Shown: one piece after another, positions 46,981 through 55,353 of the stretch
How positions within the stretch are numbered: the stretch's first letter is position 1
Layout: every line of letters starts with the position of its first letter
The notes under the pieces: generated by a model
What the model was told of the DNA's origin: nothing
Seen by the model: only the letters and a program-made list of their open reading frames with translations
Database searches by the model: none
Made by a program: the position numbers and the translations under genes
Assembly (NCBI GenBank): GCA_930972465.1
Contig: CAKNHF010000002.1
Location: forward strand, 1-64,000
DNA: 64,000 nt
Source: an uncultured Lachnospiraceae bacterium
Lineage (GTDB): Bacteria; Bacillota; Clostridia; Lachnospirales; Lachnospiraceae
Direction: 5' to 3'

Positions 46981-47946
46981 TTATCTGCCGGGATCTTTCC
47001 GCCCCGGCTCTTTTTCCAGATCTTCCTGTGAAAACAGTTCGTCTATCACCTTTTCATATGCGTTACATTTCTCGCACTTTCTGATCTTTTTTGCATATCT
47101 CTTATAATCTGTAAACAGCGGAGCCATGTATGACCACATTTCTTTCATTTTATAAAGAATTGTCCGGTCACCTGACATTTCCCTGCAGTATCCTGCATAT
47201 ACGAGGTCATGAAACCTTCTCAGTTCCTCCTTGTCCGCCCTCCTGCCCCCGCGCAGTATTCGGGCCAGAGCCGGATCTGCCAGCACGCCTCTCCCGATCA
47301 TGATACAGTCCACCGAGGGAAACCGCTCCCGGAATCTTCGGAAATCTTCCGCAGAAAATATATCCCCGTTGTAGCACACCGGATTGACGCTGTTTTCCAG
47401 AGCCTCCTCAAACACATCCAGATTCGGCGTATTCCGGTAGAAATCCTTCTGCACACGAGGATGAATGATCAGTTCTTTCATCGGATATCTGTTATATATC
47501 TTCAGCAGTTCGGCGAATTCTTTTCCGTTCTCGATTCCCGCCCTTGTCTTAACGGATATCCTTATCCTGCATTCTGCAAAAACTGTATCCAGAAATTCTT
47601 CCAGTCTGTCCGGATATGCCAGAAATCCCGCCCCCCGGCCCTTTGTCACAACCGTCCGCGACGGGCATCCGAGATTCAGGTTCACTTCCCCGTATCCGTA
47701 CTCTCTCAGTTTCTCAGATGTCCTCAGGAAATCTTCCGCATTGTTCGTCAGAATCTGAGGGACCGTATACGCTCCTTCATTGTTTTCAGGACAAATATCT
47801 TTTTTCTCCCGCGAACTGAGATGGCCTTTCTGATTCGGCCTGATGAACGGGACAAAATATTTATCAAATCCACCGAAACACTCTCTGAGAGCGTTCCGGT
47901 ATATCCAGCCTGTTATTCCTTCCAGCGGCGCCAGATATATCTTCAT
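46981..47946 (-). CDS. dus: tRNA-dihydrouridine synthase
   Basis: A 321-residue FMN-dependent enzyme that reduces uridines in the tRNA D-loop or variable loop. The TIM barrel begins MKIYLAPLEGITGWIYRNAL; the catalytic Cys is in NLGCPSRTVVTKGRGAGF near 100, and the FMN phosphate site includes YNGDIF and IMIGRG. The start ATG at 47946 follows AGGAG at ten bases; the frame extends upstream to 48006 through a GACTGCG/CGCAGTC hairpin (47976-47996). It is transcribed with the PAP2 gene and is divergent from the ABC exporter. Which positions it modifies cannot be told. Confidence 0.92.
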   Translation of the reverse strand: MKIYLAPLEGITGWIYRNALRECFGGFDKYFVPFIRPNQKGHLSSREKKDICPENNEGAYTVPQILTNNAEDFLRTSEKLREYGYGEVNLNLGCPSRTVVTKGRGAGFLAYPDRLEEFLDTVFAECRIRISVKTRAGIENGKEFAELLKIYNRYPMKELIIHPRVQKDFYRNTPNLDVFEEALENSVNPVCYNGDIFSAEDFRRFRERFPSVDCIMIGRGVLADPALARILRGGRRADKEELRRFHDLVYAGYCREMSGDRTILYKMKEMWSYMAPLFTDYKRYAKKIRKCEKCNAYEKVIDELFSQEDLEKEPGRKDPGR

Positions 47947-48080
47947 AATATATATTCTCCTGTCTCTGTGATCCGGACTGCGCTCTCGGCGCAGTCTTCT
48001 GTTCAAGATTAAACCATACCGAATCCTTCCCGTCTTGTCAAGTGAAACCGGTTGTGCTAAGATTGTTGTTGTTTTCAGCG

Positions 48081-48100
48081 GTTCTCTGATACCGGAGAAC
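48081..48100 (+). promoter_or_regulatory. Operator-like inverted repeat before the ABC exporter gene
   Basis: GTTCTC (48081-48086) and GAGAAC (48095-48100) with an eight-base spacer, immediately upstream of a TATATAAA -10-like stretch (48106-48113). A regulator here would control the exporter. No regulator gene is adjacent. Confidence 0.35.
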
Positions 48101-48132
48101 GGTTCTATATAAATATCTCAAGGAGGATCATT

Positions 48133-49854
48133 ATGCAGACAATCAGAAAATTTATTCATTATTATGCTCCGTACAAAGCAGTATTCTTTATTGATCTTCT
48201 GTGCGCTGCGTTTATCAGTCTGGCTGATCTGGCCTACCCGCAGATCCTGCGCACAGCCACTAACACACTTTTCACCAGGGACAGCAGTGTCATTCTGAGA
48301 GCTCTGCCTCTTATCGCGGCCGGGCTTCTTGTAATGTACATCATCCAGAGTCTCTGCAAATATTATGTGAGTTATCAGGGACACATGATGGGGGCTCATA
48401 TGGAACGGGACATGCGCCAGCAGCTTTTTGACCACTATGAAAAGCTTTCCTTTTCCTACTACAGCAGAAACAATTCGGGACAGATGATGAGCAAACTTGT
48501 ATCCGACCTGTTTGACATTGCCGAATTCGCCCACCACGGCCCCGAAAACCTCTTCATCTCTCTTGTTAAGATCATCGGTTCTTTCATTTTCCTGTTCATG
48601 ATTAACTGGAGGCTGGCGCTTCCTCTGATCGTGCTTGTCCTGTGCATGTTTGTCTTTTCTTTCCGGCAGAACAGCCGGATGCAGGAGACATTCATGGAAA
48701 ACCGCCGGAAGATAGGCGATGTGAACGCAAATCTTCAGGATACTCTGGCCGGCATTCGTGTCGTTCAGTCTTTCGCCAACGAGGACATTGAAAGAGAAAA
48801 ATTCAGAAAGAGCAACCATGCTTTTCTCATCTCAAAGCGCAATAATTACAGCTGTATGGGAAGCTTCATGGGCTGGAATCTGTTCTTCCAGGGAATGATG
48901 TATCTGGTAACCCTTGTATACGGCGGCTATCTGATTGCCAAAGGCCTTATGGTGCCTGCGGATCTGGCCATGTATGCTCTGTACATCGGAATCTTTATCA
49001 GTCCGATCCAGATCCTTGTAGAACTGATCGAGACGATTCAGAAAGGCCTGTCAGGCTTCCGCCGCTTTCTTGACGTGATGGAGACCGAACCCGACATAAA
49101 GGACGCGTCCGACGCCAGAGAACTGACCAATGTACACGGAAGAGTCTGCTACGAAGATGTTTCCTTCCATTACAGCGATGACGACACCCCTGTTCTCTCT
49201 CATGTATCTTTTGAGATTCCTGCAGGAAGATCCATTGCTCTTGTGGGCCCCTCCGGAAGCGGAAAGACGACGATATGTTCCCTGCTGCCCCGCTTCTATG
49301 ATGTTACAGGAGGGAAAATTACAATTGACGGTCAGGATGTGCGTACCCTGACGCTCAAAAGTCTCCGAAGCCAGATCGGTATGGTACAGCAGGATGTCTA
49401 TCTCTTCGGAGGGACGATAAAAGAGAACATCGCTTACGGGAAACCGGGAGCCTCCATGGAGGAAATCATAGAGGCGGCAAAGCGCGCCAATATTCATGAA
49501 TTTATTGAAGAACTTCCTGACGGATACGATACATTCGTAGGGGAACGGGGAACCCGCCTTTCCGGAGGGCAGAAGCAGCGCATCTCCATAGCCAGAGTCT
49601 TTCTTAAAAACCCTCCGATTCTGATCCTTGACGAAGCGACAAGCGCCCTTGACAACGAAAGCGAGCGCTGGATCCAGCAGAGCCTTGAAGAGCTTTCCAG
49701 GGACCGTACGACAATCACCATCGCTCACCGGTTATCGACGATCCGTAATGCCGATGAGATTATCGTAATAACCGAAGACGGCATTGCCGAGCGCGGAACT
49801 CATGAAAGTCTTCTCAAAAAAGGAGGAATCTATGCCCGGTACTACAATATGTAG
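48133..49854 (+). CDS. ABC exporter, fused membrane and ATPase domains
   Basis: A 573-residue half-transporter of the MsbA/multidrug type that works as a dimer. Residues 1-320 form the six-helix transmembrane domain (ABC_membrane) and residues 335-573 the ATPase: Walker A GPSGSGKTT near 373, Q-loop MVQQDVYLFGG, signature RLSGGQKQR near 475, Walker B ILILDEATSALD and the H-loop AHRLST. Substrate is unknown (lipid, drug or peptide). It starts after AAGGAGG and is a single gene; most such exporters are homodimers or have a neighbour, which is missing here. Confidence 0.92.
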   Translation: MQTIRKFIHYYAPYKAVFFIDLLCAAFISLADLAYPQILRTATNTLFTRDSSVILRALPLIAAGLLVMYIIQSLCKYYVSYQGHMMGAHMERDMRQQLFDHYEKLSFSYYSRNNSGQMMSKLVSDLFDIAEFAHHGPENLFISLVKIIGSFIFLFMINWRLALPLIVLVLCMFVFSFRQNSRMQETFMENRRKIGDVNANLQDTLAGIRVVQSFANEDIEREKFRKSNHAFLISKRNNYSCMGSFMGWNLFFQGMMYLVTLVYGGYLIAKGLMVPADLAMYALYIGIFISPIQILVELIETIQKGLSGFRRFLDVMETEPDIKDASDARELTNVHGRVCYEDVSFHYSDDDTPVLSHVSFEIPAGRSIALVGPSGSGKTTICSLLPRFYDVTGGKITIDGQDVRTLTLKSLRSQIGMVQQDVYLFGGTIKENIAYGKPGASMEEIIEAAKRANIHEFIEELPDGYDTFVGERGTRLSGGQKQRISIARVFLKNPPILILDEATSALDNESERWIQQSLEELSRDRTTITIAHRLSTIRNADEIIVITEDGIAERGTHESLLKKGGIYARYYNM

Positions 49855-49876
49855 GCAGAAGAACTCTGCATATGAC

Positions 49877-49921
49877 AGGAGGGCGGTTCAGATTATATCC
49901 GGTAATCTGAACCGCCCTCCT
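49877..49921. repeat. Perfect 19-bp inverted repeat between convergent genes
   Basis: Positions 49877-49895 pair without mismatch with 49903-49921 around a seven-base loop (TATCCGG). Neither strand has a U-run next to the stem, so it is not a standard intrinsic terminator although its position between two convergent genes fits one. Confidence 0.8.
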
Positions 49922-49976
49922 GCTGCAGAAAAATTTCTCCCGGGATCATTCTCTTCACTTTCCGGCGTTCCCGGAC

Positions 49977-50879
49977 TCACTCTACCATACTGATAAAATC
50001 TTCAAGAGTCTGTTCCCGCAGCATTCGCAGTCTGGGAAGCCTGAGCGGATCGTCTCCCACCTCCGCCCTTCTGTTCTCCGTTGTAACGGCACATGTGAAC
50101 CCCGCATCTCTCACTGCCATCAGGCAGCTGTCTGTATAATCTCCATACGGGTATGCAAACGCATCCCTGTTCCCGCATATATCAATTGATCTCTTCATAT
50201 CTGACAGGATATCTTCATAACTCATATCCGAAAAAATTCCACCTTCGCCGTGTCTCCCCACATCCTGGTGAAGACGGTCGGAATGAGATTCAAACGTCAC
50301 ATATCTGCTCTGGTATTCTCTTACTTTCCTTTCTCCGTCACTGCCGGTGATCAGAAACGCAGTTGCCGGGATCTGATATTTTTCGAGCAGCGGAATTCCC
50401 AGTTCAAGGAAACTTTCCGATCCGTCATCGAACGTAAGGACAACACTCTTTTCAGGCAGTCTCAGATCACCGTTTACATAATCTTTCACTTCCTGCCATG
50501 TAGGAAAATAATAATCATTTTCCGCCAGATACTGCAGCTCACTTTCCAGAGTTTGAATCTCAATATAATAATACCCGAGATTATCGGGCGGATCTGCTTC
50601 ATCGTAAAGAAAATGGTACATACAGATTGCAAGGCCGTCCGTCTTGTATGAAATTTCCGAGTCAGATTTTTCCCCTGCGCCGATTTCCTCCCCGGCATTA
50701 TTCTTCTGTTCGCTCTCAAGTTTCTTTTCTATATTCTGCGTGCCGGTATTCTGTATCACACCGCAGACAGCAGCAATCATCCCGGAGAGAAGAAGCAGTG
50801 TCACTGCCAGAACCAGCAGGAAAGCATTTCTGCGCCTCCTCCTCCGGGATCCATAACGTCTGTCCAGTCTGTCATACAT
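49977..50879 (-). CDS. Polysaccharide deacetylase family protein (second copy)
   Basis: A 300-residue membrane-anchored or secreted protein. An Arg-rich N-terminus (RRYGSRRRRRR) and one helix (19-42) are followed by a linker and a NodB-type domain: TFDDG near 149, the metal-binding H-S-D-x-x-H (ESHSDRLH), and AFAYPYGDYTD. It would remove acetyl groups from wall glycan or another surface polysaccharide outside the cell. The catalytic domain is very close to the neighbour at 50917-51915, while the linkers differ, showing a tandem duplication. The ATG has AAGGAG about 11 bases upstream. Confidence 0.86.
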   Translation of the reverse strand: MYDRLDRRYGSRRRRRRNAFLLVLAVTLLLLSGMIAAVCGVIQNTGTQNIEKKLESEQKNNAGEEIGAGEKSDSEISYKTDGLAICMYHFLYDEADPPDNLGYYYIEIQTLESELQYLAENDYYFPTWQEVKDYVNGDLRLPEKSVVLTFDDGSESFLELGIPLLEKYQIPATAFLITGSDGERKVREYQSRYVTFESHSDRLHQDVGRHGEGGIFSDMSYEDILSDMKRSIDICGNRDAFAYPYGDYTDSCLMAVRDAGFTCAVTTENRRAEVGDDPLRLPRLRMLREQTLEDFISMVE

Positions 50880-50916
50880 CTTTTTTCATTCTCCTTCCCG
50901 GAAAATCCGGTCTGTT

Positions 50917-51915
50917 TCATTCCACCAGACTGATAAATCCTTCCAGTGACTGATCCTTAAGCATCCTCACCCTTGGAAGAAGCAGAGGATCGTCGCCGAC
51001 CTCGGCCCTGCGGTTCTCAGTAGTCACCGCACAGGTGAAGCCTGCATCCTGAACCGCTGTACGGCATTCCTCTGTGTAATCCCCGTAAGGATATGCAAAG
51101 GCATCGCCGTTGCCGCAGATTTCAACGGATCTTTTCAGATCTGCCACTGCGTCGTCATGGTTCATTGCCGTAAAAATCCCTCCGTGTCCGATATTTCCTC
51201 CCGCCCGGTGCATATTGTCCGAATGAGACTGGAACGTCACAAAATCATTCCTGTATTCCTTCACTTTGTTTTCTCCGTCACTGCTGGTAATCAGAAATGA
51301 GGTGGCCGGCACCCGATATTTCTCAAACACCGGAATCCCCAATTCCAGAAAGCTTCTGGCACCGTCGTCAAATGTCAGGACAACGCTTTTTTCCGGGAGA
51401 AGCAGCTCTCCTTCCACATACTGTCTCACTTCTTCCCATGTGGGAAAATAATAATCATTTTCCACAAGATATTTTATCTCATCTTCCAATGCATGGACTT
51501 CGATGTAATTATTGTTCAGATCATCCGGCGGATCTGACTCGTCGTAAACATAATGATACATGCAGATTGCAAGGCCGTTCGTTTTGTGATGTTCTTCTGT
51601 TGCAGTATTTTTCATCCTGCTGTCTTCTCCGGCGTGAGAATCCGTACTTCCGGCTGTGTTTTCCCCGGGATTTTCCTGTCCTGACTTATCCTGTCGGGGA
51701 TCAATGCTGATATCTTTTGCCGTTTTCCCCATATTCTGCTCTCTGCTGTCGCCTTTCACAAGGCCATATACAGCCGCTGCTGTTCCTGCAATGAGAAGGA
51801 TCAGTACCAGAAGAAGGACGCACAGCACGGCGGCCCGTGTGGTCTTTTTCCTTCTTCGGCGTCTTCTCCTTCTGTCCCTGCAATTTCTGAGGTTTCGGTT
51901 TTCCCTCTGTTCCAT
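50917..51915 (-). CDS. Polysaccharide deacetylase family protein (first copy)
   Basis: A 332-residue paralogue of the next gene. The cytoplasmic N-terminus has nine Arg in the first 25 residues (RDRRRRRRRRKK), then one helix (28-52), a 60-residue acidic/polar linker, and the NodB domain with TFDDG near 181, HSDNMH near 220 and AFAYPYGDYTE. Substrate is probably peptidoglycan or an exopolysaccharide. It begins 48 bases after the thrS stop (GAGGTATCAG before ATG) with no clear terminator between, so the T-box leader of thrS may also govern it. Confidence 0.86.
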   Translation of the reverse strand: MEQRENRNLRNCRDRRRRRRRRKKTTRAAVLCVLLLVLILLIAGTAAAVYGLVKGDSREQNMGKTAKDISIDPRQDKSGQENPGENTAGSTDSHAGEDSRMKNTATEEHHKTNGLAICMYHYVYDESDPPDDLNNNYIEVHALEDEIKYLVENDYYFPTWEEVRQYVEGELLLPEKSVVLTFDDGARSFLELGIPVFEKYRVPATSFLITSSDGENKVKEYRNDFVTFQSHSDNMHRAGGNIGHGGIFTAMNHDDAVADLKRSVEICGNGDAFAYPYGDYTEECRTAVQDAGFTCAVTTENRRAEVGDDPLLLPRVRMLKDQSLEGFISLVE

Positions 51916-51963
51916 TCTGATACCTCTGTCTTATATTCCCCTTTTTGCAGACATTCTGTTTCC

Positions 51964-53889
51964 TCAGTCCTTTTTTACCGTCTCTCTTAAAATTCTGGAA
52001 GCGATCTCCTCTTTGATCTGGCCGATGAATTCGTTCAGATCTTTCTGTCCCTCATCACCTGCAAAGCGGCTTCTGACGGATACTTTGCCGTCTTCCTCTT
52101 CTTTTGCCCCCACAACAAGCATGTACGGGATCTTCTTCATCTGGGCCTCACGGATCTTGTATCCGATCTTTTCTGCACGCGTGTCGATCTCCGCACGGAT
52201 TCCGGCCTCGCTGAGCGCTTCCAGCACCTTCTGTCCGTACTCCATATGTTTGTCGGAGATCGGAAGGACTTTCACCTGTACCGGAGCAAGCCATGTCGGG
52301 AACGCTCCGGCAAAATGCTCGATCAGAATACCGATGAATCTCTCAATGGATCCGAACACGACTCTGTGGATCATGATCGGTCTGTGCTTTTCTCCGTCCG
52401 CTCCCGTGTACTCAAGGTTAAACCGCAGCGGAAGCTGGAAATCAAGCTGAATCGTTCCGCACTGCCATGTTCTTCCGATGGAATCCTCGAGATGGAAATC
52501 GATCTTCGGTCCGTAGAACGCTCCGTCTCCTTCATTTACCACATAGGGCAGACCGATGTCGTCAAGCGCATTGCGGAGCGCGTCTGTCGCCATCTCCCAG
52601 TCCTCGTCACTTCCCATGCTGTCCTCGGGACGCGTGGAAAGTTCTACATGATATTTGAACCCGAACAGACTGTAAACTTCATCAATCAGTTTTACAACAC
52701 CCTTGATCTCATCCTTGATCTGCTCCGGCATCATAAAGATATGGGCATCGTCCTGAGTAAAGCAGCGCACTCTCATCAGGCCATGAAGCTGGCCGGATTT
52801 CTCATGACGGTGTACCAGACCGAGTTCTCCCATACGGATCGGCAGATCGCGGTAGGAACGGGGCTCTGATTCGTATACCAGGATTCCTCCCGGACAGTTC
52901 ATCGGTTTGATTGCGAAATCCACATCGTCGATCACCGTTGTATACATATTTTCCTTGTAATGATCCCAATGGCCTGAGGTCTCCCAGAGGTGACGGCTCA
53001 GCATGATCGGCGTGGAAATTTCCACATACCCCGCTCTTCTGTGAATTTCTCTCCAGTAATCAAGAAGCGTATTCTTGAGCACCATTCCGTTTGGCAGGAA
53101 GAACGGGAAACCAGGACCCTCTTCGCGCATCATGAACAGTCCCAGCTCTTTCCCCAGTTTTCTGTGGTCACGTTTCTTTGCCTCTTCCATCATGGTAAGA
53201 TACTCATCCAGCTCCGCTTTCTTCGGAAATGCGGTGCCGTAGATTCTCTGGAGCATCTTGTTCTTCTCGCTGCCTCTCCAGTAAGCGCCGGCAAGACTGG
53301 TCAGCTTGAACGCCTTCACCGGCTTCGTTGTCATCAGATGAGGACCTGCGCACAAGTCTGTGAACTCACCCTGAGAGTAGAAACTGATGGTCTCATCTTC
53401 CGGAAGATCTTCAATCAGCTCTACTTTATATGGTTCATTTTTCTCTTTGAAATAGTCGATCGCCTCGTTTCTCGGCATTGTATACTGTTTGATCTCAAGG
53501 TTTTCCTTAACGATCTTCTTCATCTCAGCCTCTATCTTTTCAAGATCTTCTGCTGTAAGGGGAGTCTCCCTGTCTACATCATAGTAGAACCCGTCTGCGA
53601 TGGACGGTCCGATTGCAAGTTTTGTATCCGGGTAAAGTCTCTTTATGGCCTGCGCCATAATATGGGAGGCAGTATGACGGAATGCGCCTTTGCCTTTCTC
53701 ATCGTTAAATGTCAGAATGCTGAGTTCACAGTCTCTGTCCACAACAGTCCTCAGATCCACGATCTCTCCGTCGATCTCTCCGGATGTCGCCACTCTGGCA
53801 AGTCCTTCGCTGATATCTTTTGCGATGTCATACACGCTCATGGGCTGACCGTACTCTTTAAAAGAGCCGTCTTTTAATGTGATCTTCAT
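51964..53889 (-). CDS. thrS: Threonyl-tRNA synthetase
   Basis: A 641-residue class II synthetase. Domains in order: TGS (1-62), the editing domain with HTASHIMAQAIKRLYPD near 72, the catalytic core with motif 2, the zinc ligands around PMNCPGG (Cys) and the HRVVFGSIERF motif 3, and the anticodon-binding domain (about 535-641). I place the start at ATG 53889 (MKITLKDG), after AAGGAAGAGAAG; the longer frame runs into the T-box leader. Expression is controlled by the T-box riboswitch upstream, which reads uncharged tRNA-Thr. Confidence 0.96.
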   Translation of the reverse strand: MKITLKDGSFKEYGQPMSVYDIAKDISEGLARVATSGEIDGEIVDLRTVVDRDCELSILTFNDEKGKGAFRHTASHIMAQAIKRLYPDTKLAIGPSIADGFYYDVDRETPLTAEDLEKIEAEMKKIVKENLEIKQYTMPRNEAIDYFKEKNEPYKVELIEDLPEDETISFYSQGEFTDLCAGPHLMTTKPVKAFKLTSLAGAYWRGSEKNKMLQRIYGTAFPKKAELDEYLTMMEEAKKRDHRKLGKELGLFMMREEGPGFPFFLPNGMVLKNTLLDYWREIHRRAGYVEISTPIMLSRHLWETSGHWDHYKENMYTTVIDDVDFAIKPMNCPGGILVYESEPRSYRDLPIRMGELGLVHRHEKSGQLHGLMRVRCFTQDDAHIFMMPEQIKDEIKGVVKLIDEVYSLFGFKYHVELSTRPEDSMGSDEDWEMATDALRNALDDIGLPYVVNEGDGAFYGPKIDFHLEDSIGRTWQCGTIQLDFQLPLRFNLEYTGADGEKHRPIMIHRVVFGSIERFIGILIEHFAGAFPTWLAPVQVKVLPISDKHMEYGQKVLEALSEAGIRAEIDTRAEKIGYKIREAQMKKIPYMLVVGAKEEEDGKVSVRSRFAGDEGQKDLNEFIGQIKEEIASRILRETVKKD

Positions 53890-53998
53890 GTTCTTCTCTT
53901 CCTTTCTTTTCTGAATCTCTGTCCGTGCCCTCTTCCATACCGTCTTCTGCCGATATCGCACACTGGCGTCTGTCCGCAGCAATATGCATGCGGCATCG

Positions 53999-54029
53999 GA
54001 AAAGAAAAGGCATTCCTTCCGGAATGCCT
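53999..54029 (-). terminator. Terminator of the thrS T-box
   Basis: On the minus strand AGGCATTCC / GGAATGCCT perfect stem, loop GGAA, followed by TTTTCTTTTCC. Confidence 0.93.
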
Positions 54030-54279
54030 CTTATGTCTGAATCTATAGCCGCACGAAAACACTCCTTGCAGGGACGGATAAGGATCCGCGGTTCCACCCT
54101 GCTTGTTTTCCATGGAAAACCATCTTAATTCATGTGATGATAACGGAATCACCGTGCCGTATTAAGGCCGCTCCGAGGTGGTCTTCAGTCAGCCGTGCAG
54201 CAGGATCCTCACACCGGGCAGATCCCTCTCTGAGATGCACAGACAGCCTACTGTCCTCATCAACGCTTTGTCTACATCG
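53999..54279 (-). promoter_or_regulatory. T-box riboswitch (threonine) of thrS
   Basis: On the minus strand the leader contains stem I with AGAGAGGGATCT and the apical GTGTGAGGATCC region, and the specifier loop GAAG ACC ACCTCGGAGC (about 54188-54171) whose ACC reads threonine. The T-box core AGGGTGGAACCGCGG lies at 54100-54086, and the terminator at 54029-53999. This is the standard architecture: uncharged tRNA-Thr pairs with the specifier and the T-box bulge and allows read-through into thrS. Confidence 0.95.
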
Positions 54280-54282
54280 GTT

Positions 54283-54311
54283 ATTCTACCTCACCGGAAC
54301 AGACCTGTCAA
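54283..54311 (-). promoter_or_regulatory. Sigma-A-type promoter of thrS
   Basis: On the minus strand TTGACA (54311-54306), exact 17-base spacer, TAGAAT (54288-54283). Transcription would begin a few bases before stem I of the T-box. Confidence 0.85.
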
Positions 54312-54377
54312 GATTGAAAACCGCCCCGTTTCTGTTCGACTCTTACTCCGCAGCCGGAAGATACAGTGTCACATGCA

Positions 54378-55250
54378 TTAAGAGGATTCTTTCTTCCACT
54401 TCCGGATAAACCGTATAAAAAGTTTCTGAGGATCGGTAAGAATCACATTCTTCGGATAGATCAGAGAGATCGGAAAATGGGGCGCATCCTCCAGCGGGAT
54501 CATGCGCACTCCGCTCCCCGCCGACTCCTGACATACTTTCGTAAAATTGATGGTGATCCCGATCTTCTCCTCCACAAAGCTCATGATCGTGTTGGCCTGC
54601 GGAAATTCATAGAGAATATTGGGCGTAAATCCTGCTTTTATGCAGCTGTCATAGAACGCTTCATAGCCGCCGCTCCCCTTCTGGGGGAAGACAAACTCTT
54701 CATCTTTTAATTCCTCCAGCCGAATGCTCTTTCTCCCCGCAAGCGGATGAGAATCATACACCACCGCGCAGAGGTAGTCGTCATACAGAGTAATAAAATT
54801 ATATTTTGAAGTATCGGTAATCAGAAGCGACCGGAGGATAGCGAAATCAAATTCCTCCAGATGTGCCAGGACCTGATCTGCTGTCTGTTCATCCAGAATC
54901 AGATCGATATCCGGGTACTGTTCCATAAAAGCGGACATAACCTTCGCGAAATGATAAGGAGAGAGCACGGTCATGCTGCCGATCCGTATTTCCTTTTTAA
55001 ACCGGATGTCCTCCAGCATCTTTTCATACAGACTCAGCGCTTTTCCCGCATACTCCAGAAAGATCTCCCCCTCCTCGCTCAGCTCGAACTTCCGCGTATT
55101 CCTCCTGATCAGAGTGACGTTCAGTTCCTTTTCCAGTTTATGGATCTGCTTTGAGAGAGCGCTCTGGCTCAGATTACACGCAAATCCCGCCTCTGTAAAA
55201 TTCTTGACCCGGCACAGTTCTTTATAATATTTCAGCTGCTGTATATCCAT
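54378..55250 (-). CDS. LysR-family transcriptional regulator
   Basis: A 290-residue regulator. The N-terminal winged helix-turn-helix (1-60) begins MDIQQLKYYKELCRVKNFTE and has ACNLSQSALSKQIHKLEKEL as the DNA-reading part. The C-terminal two-lobed effector domain (about 88-290) contains RIGSMTVLSPYHFAKVMSAF and the hinge near 165. The effector is unknown. I choose ATG 55250 after AAGGAAT; the frame extends to 55310 without a ribosome site. It lies behind the GH13 gene on the same strand, though LysR proteins usually regulate divergent genes and none is adjacent here. Confidence 0.9.
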   Translation of the reverse strand: MDIQQLKYYKELCRVKNFTEAGFACNLSQSALSKQIHKLEKELNVTLIRRNTRKFELSEEGEIFLEYAGKALSLYEKMLEDIRFKKEIRIGSMTVLSPYHFAKVMSAFMEQYPDIDLILDEQTADQVLAHLEEFDFAILRSLLITDTSKYNFITLYDDYLCAVVYDSHPLAGRKSIRLEELKDEEFVFPQKGSGGYEAFYDSCIKAGFTPNILYEFPQANTIMSFVEEKIGITINFTKVCQESAGSGVRMIPLEDAPHFPISLIYPKNVILTDPQKLFIRFIRKWKKESS

Positions 55251-55353
55251 AGTATTTATTCCTTTCCGGAATATATCATAGCAGAAGTGCGGTCGGCTGT
55301 AAAGATGCATACCATGCCGGCTGTCCGGGATTCCTGAATTTTTCCGTTTTCGG

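Noticed and set aside
47976..47996. GACTGCG/CGCAGTC hairpin before the dus gene as a second copy of the yigZ leader element
   Set aside because: Only the small final hairpin is similar in style. The long closing stem and the switching segments are absent.
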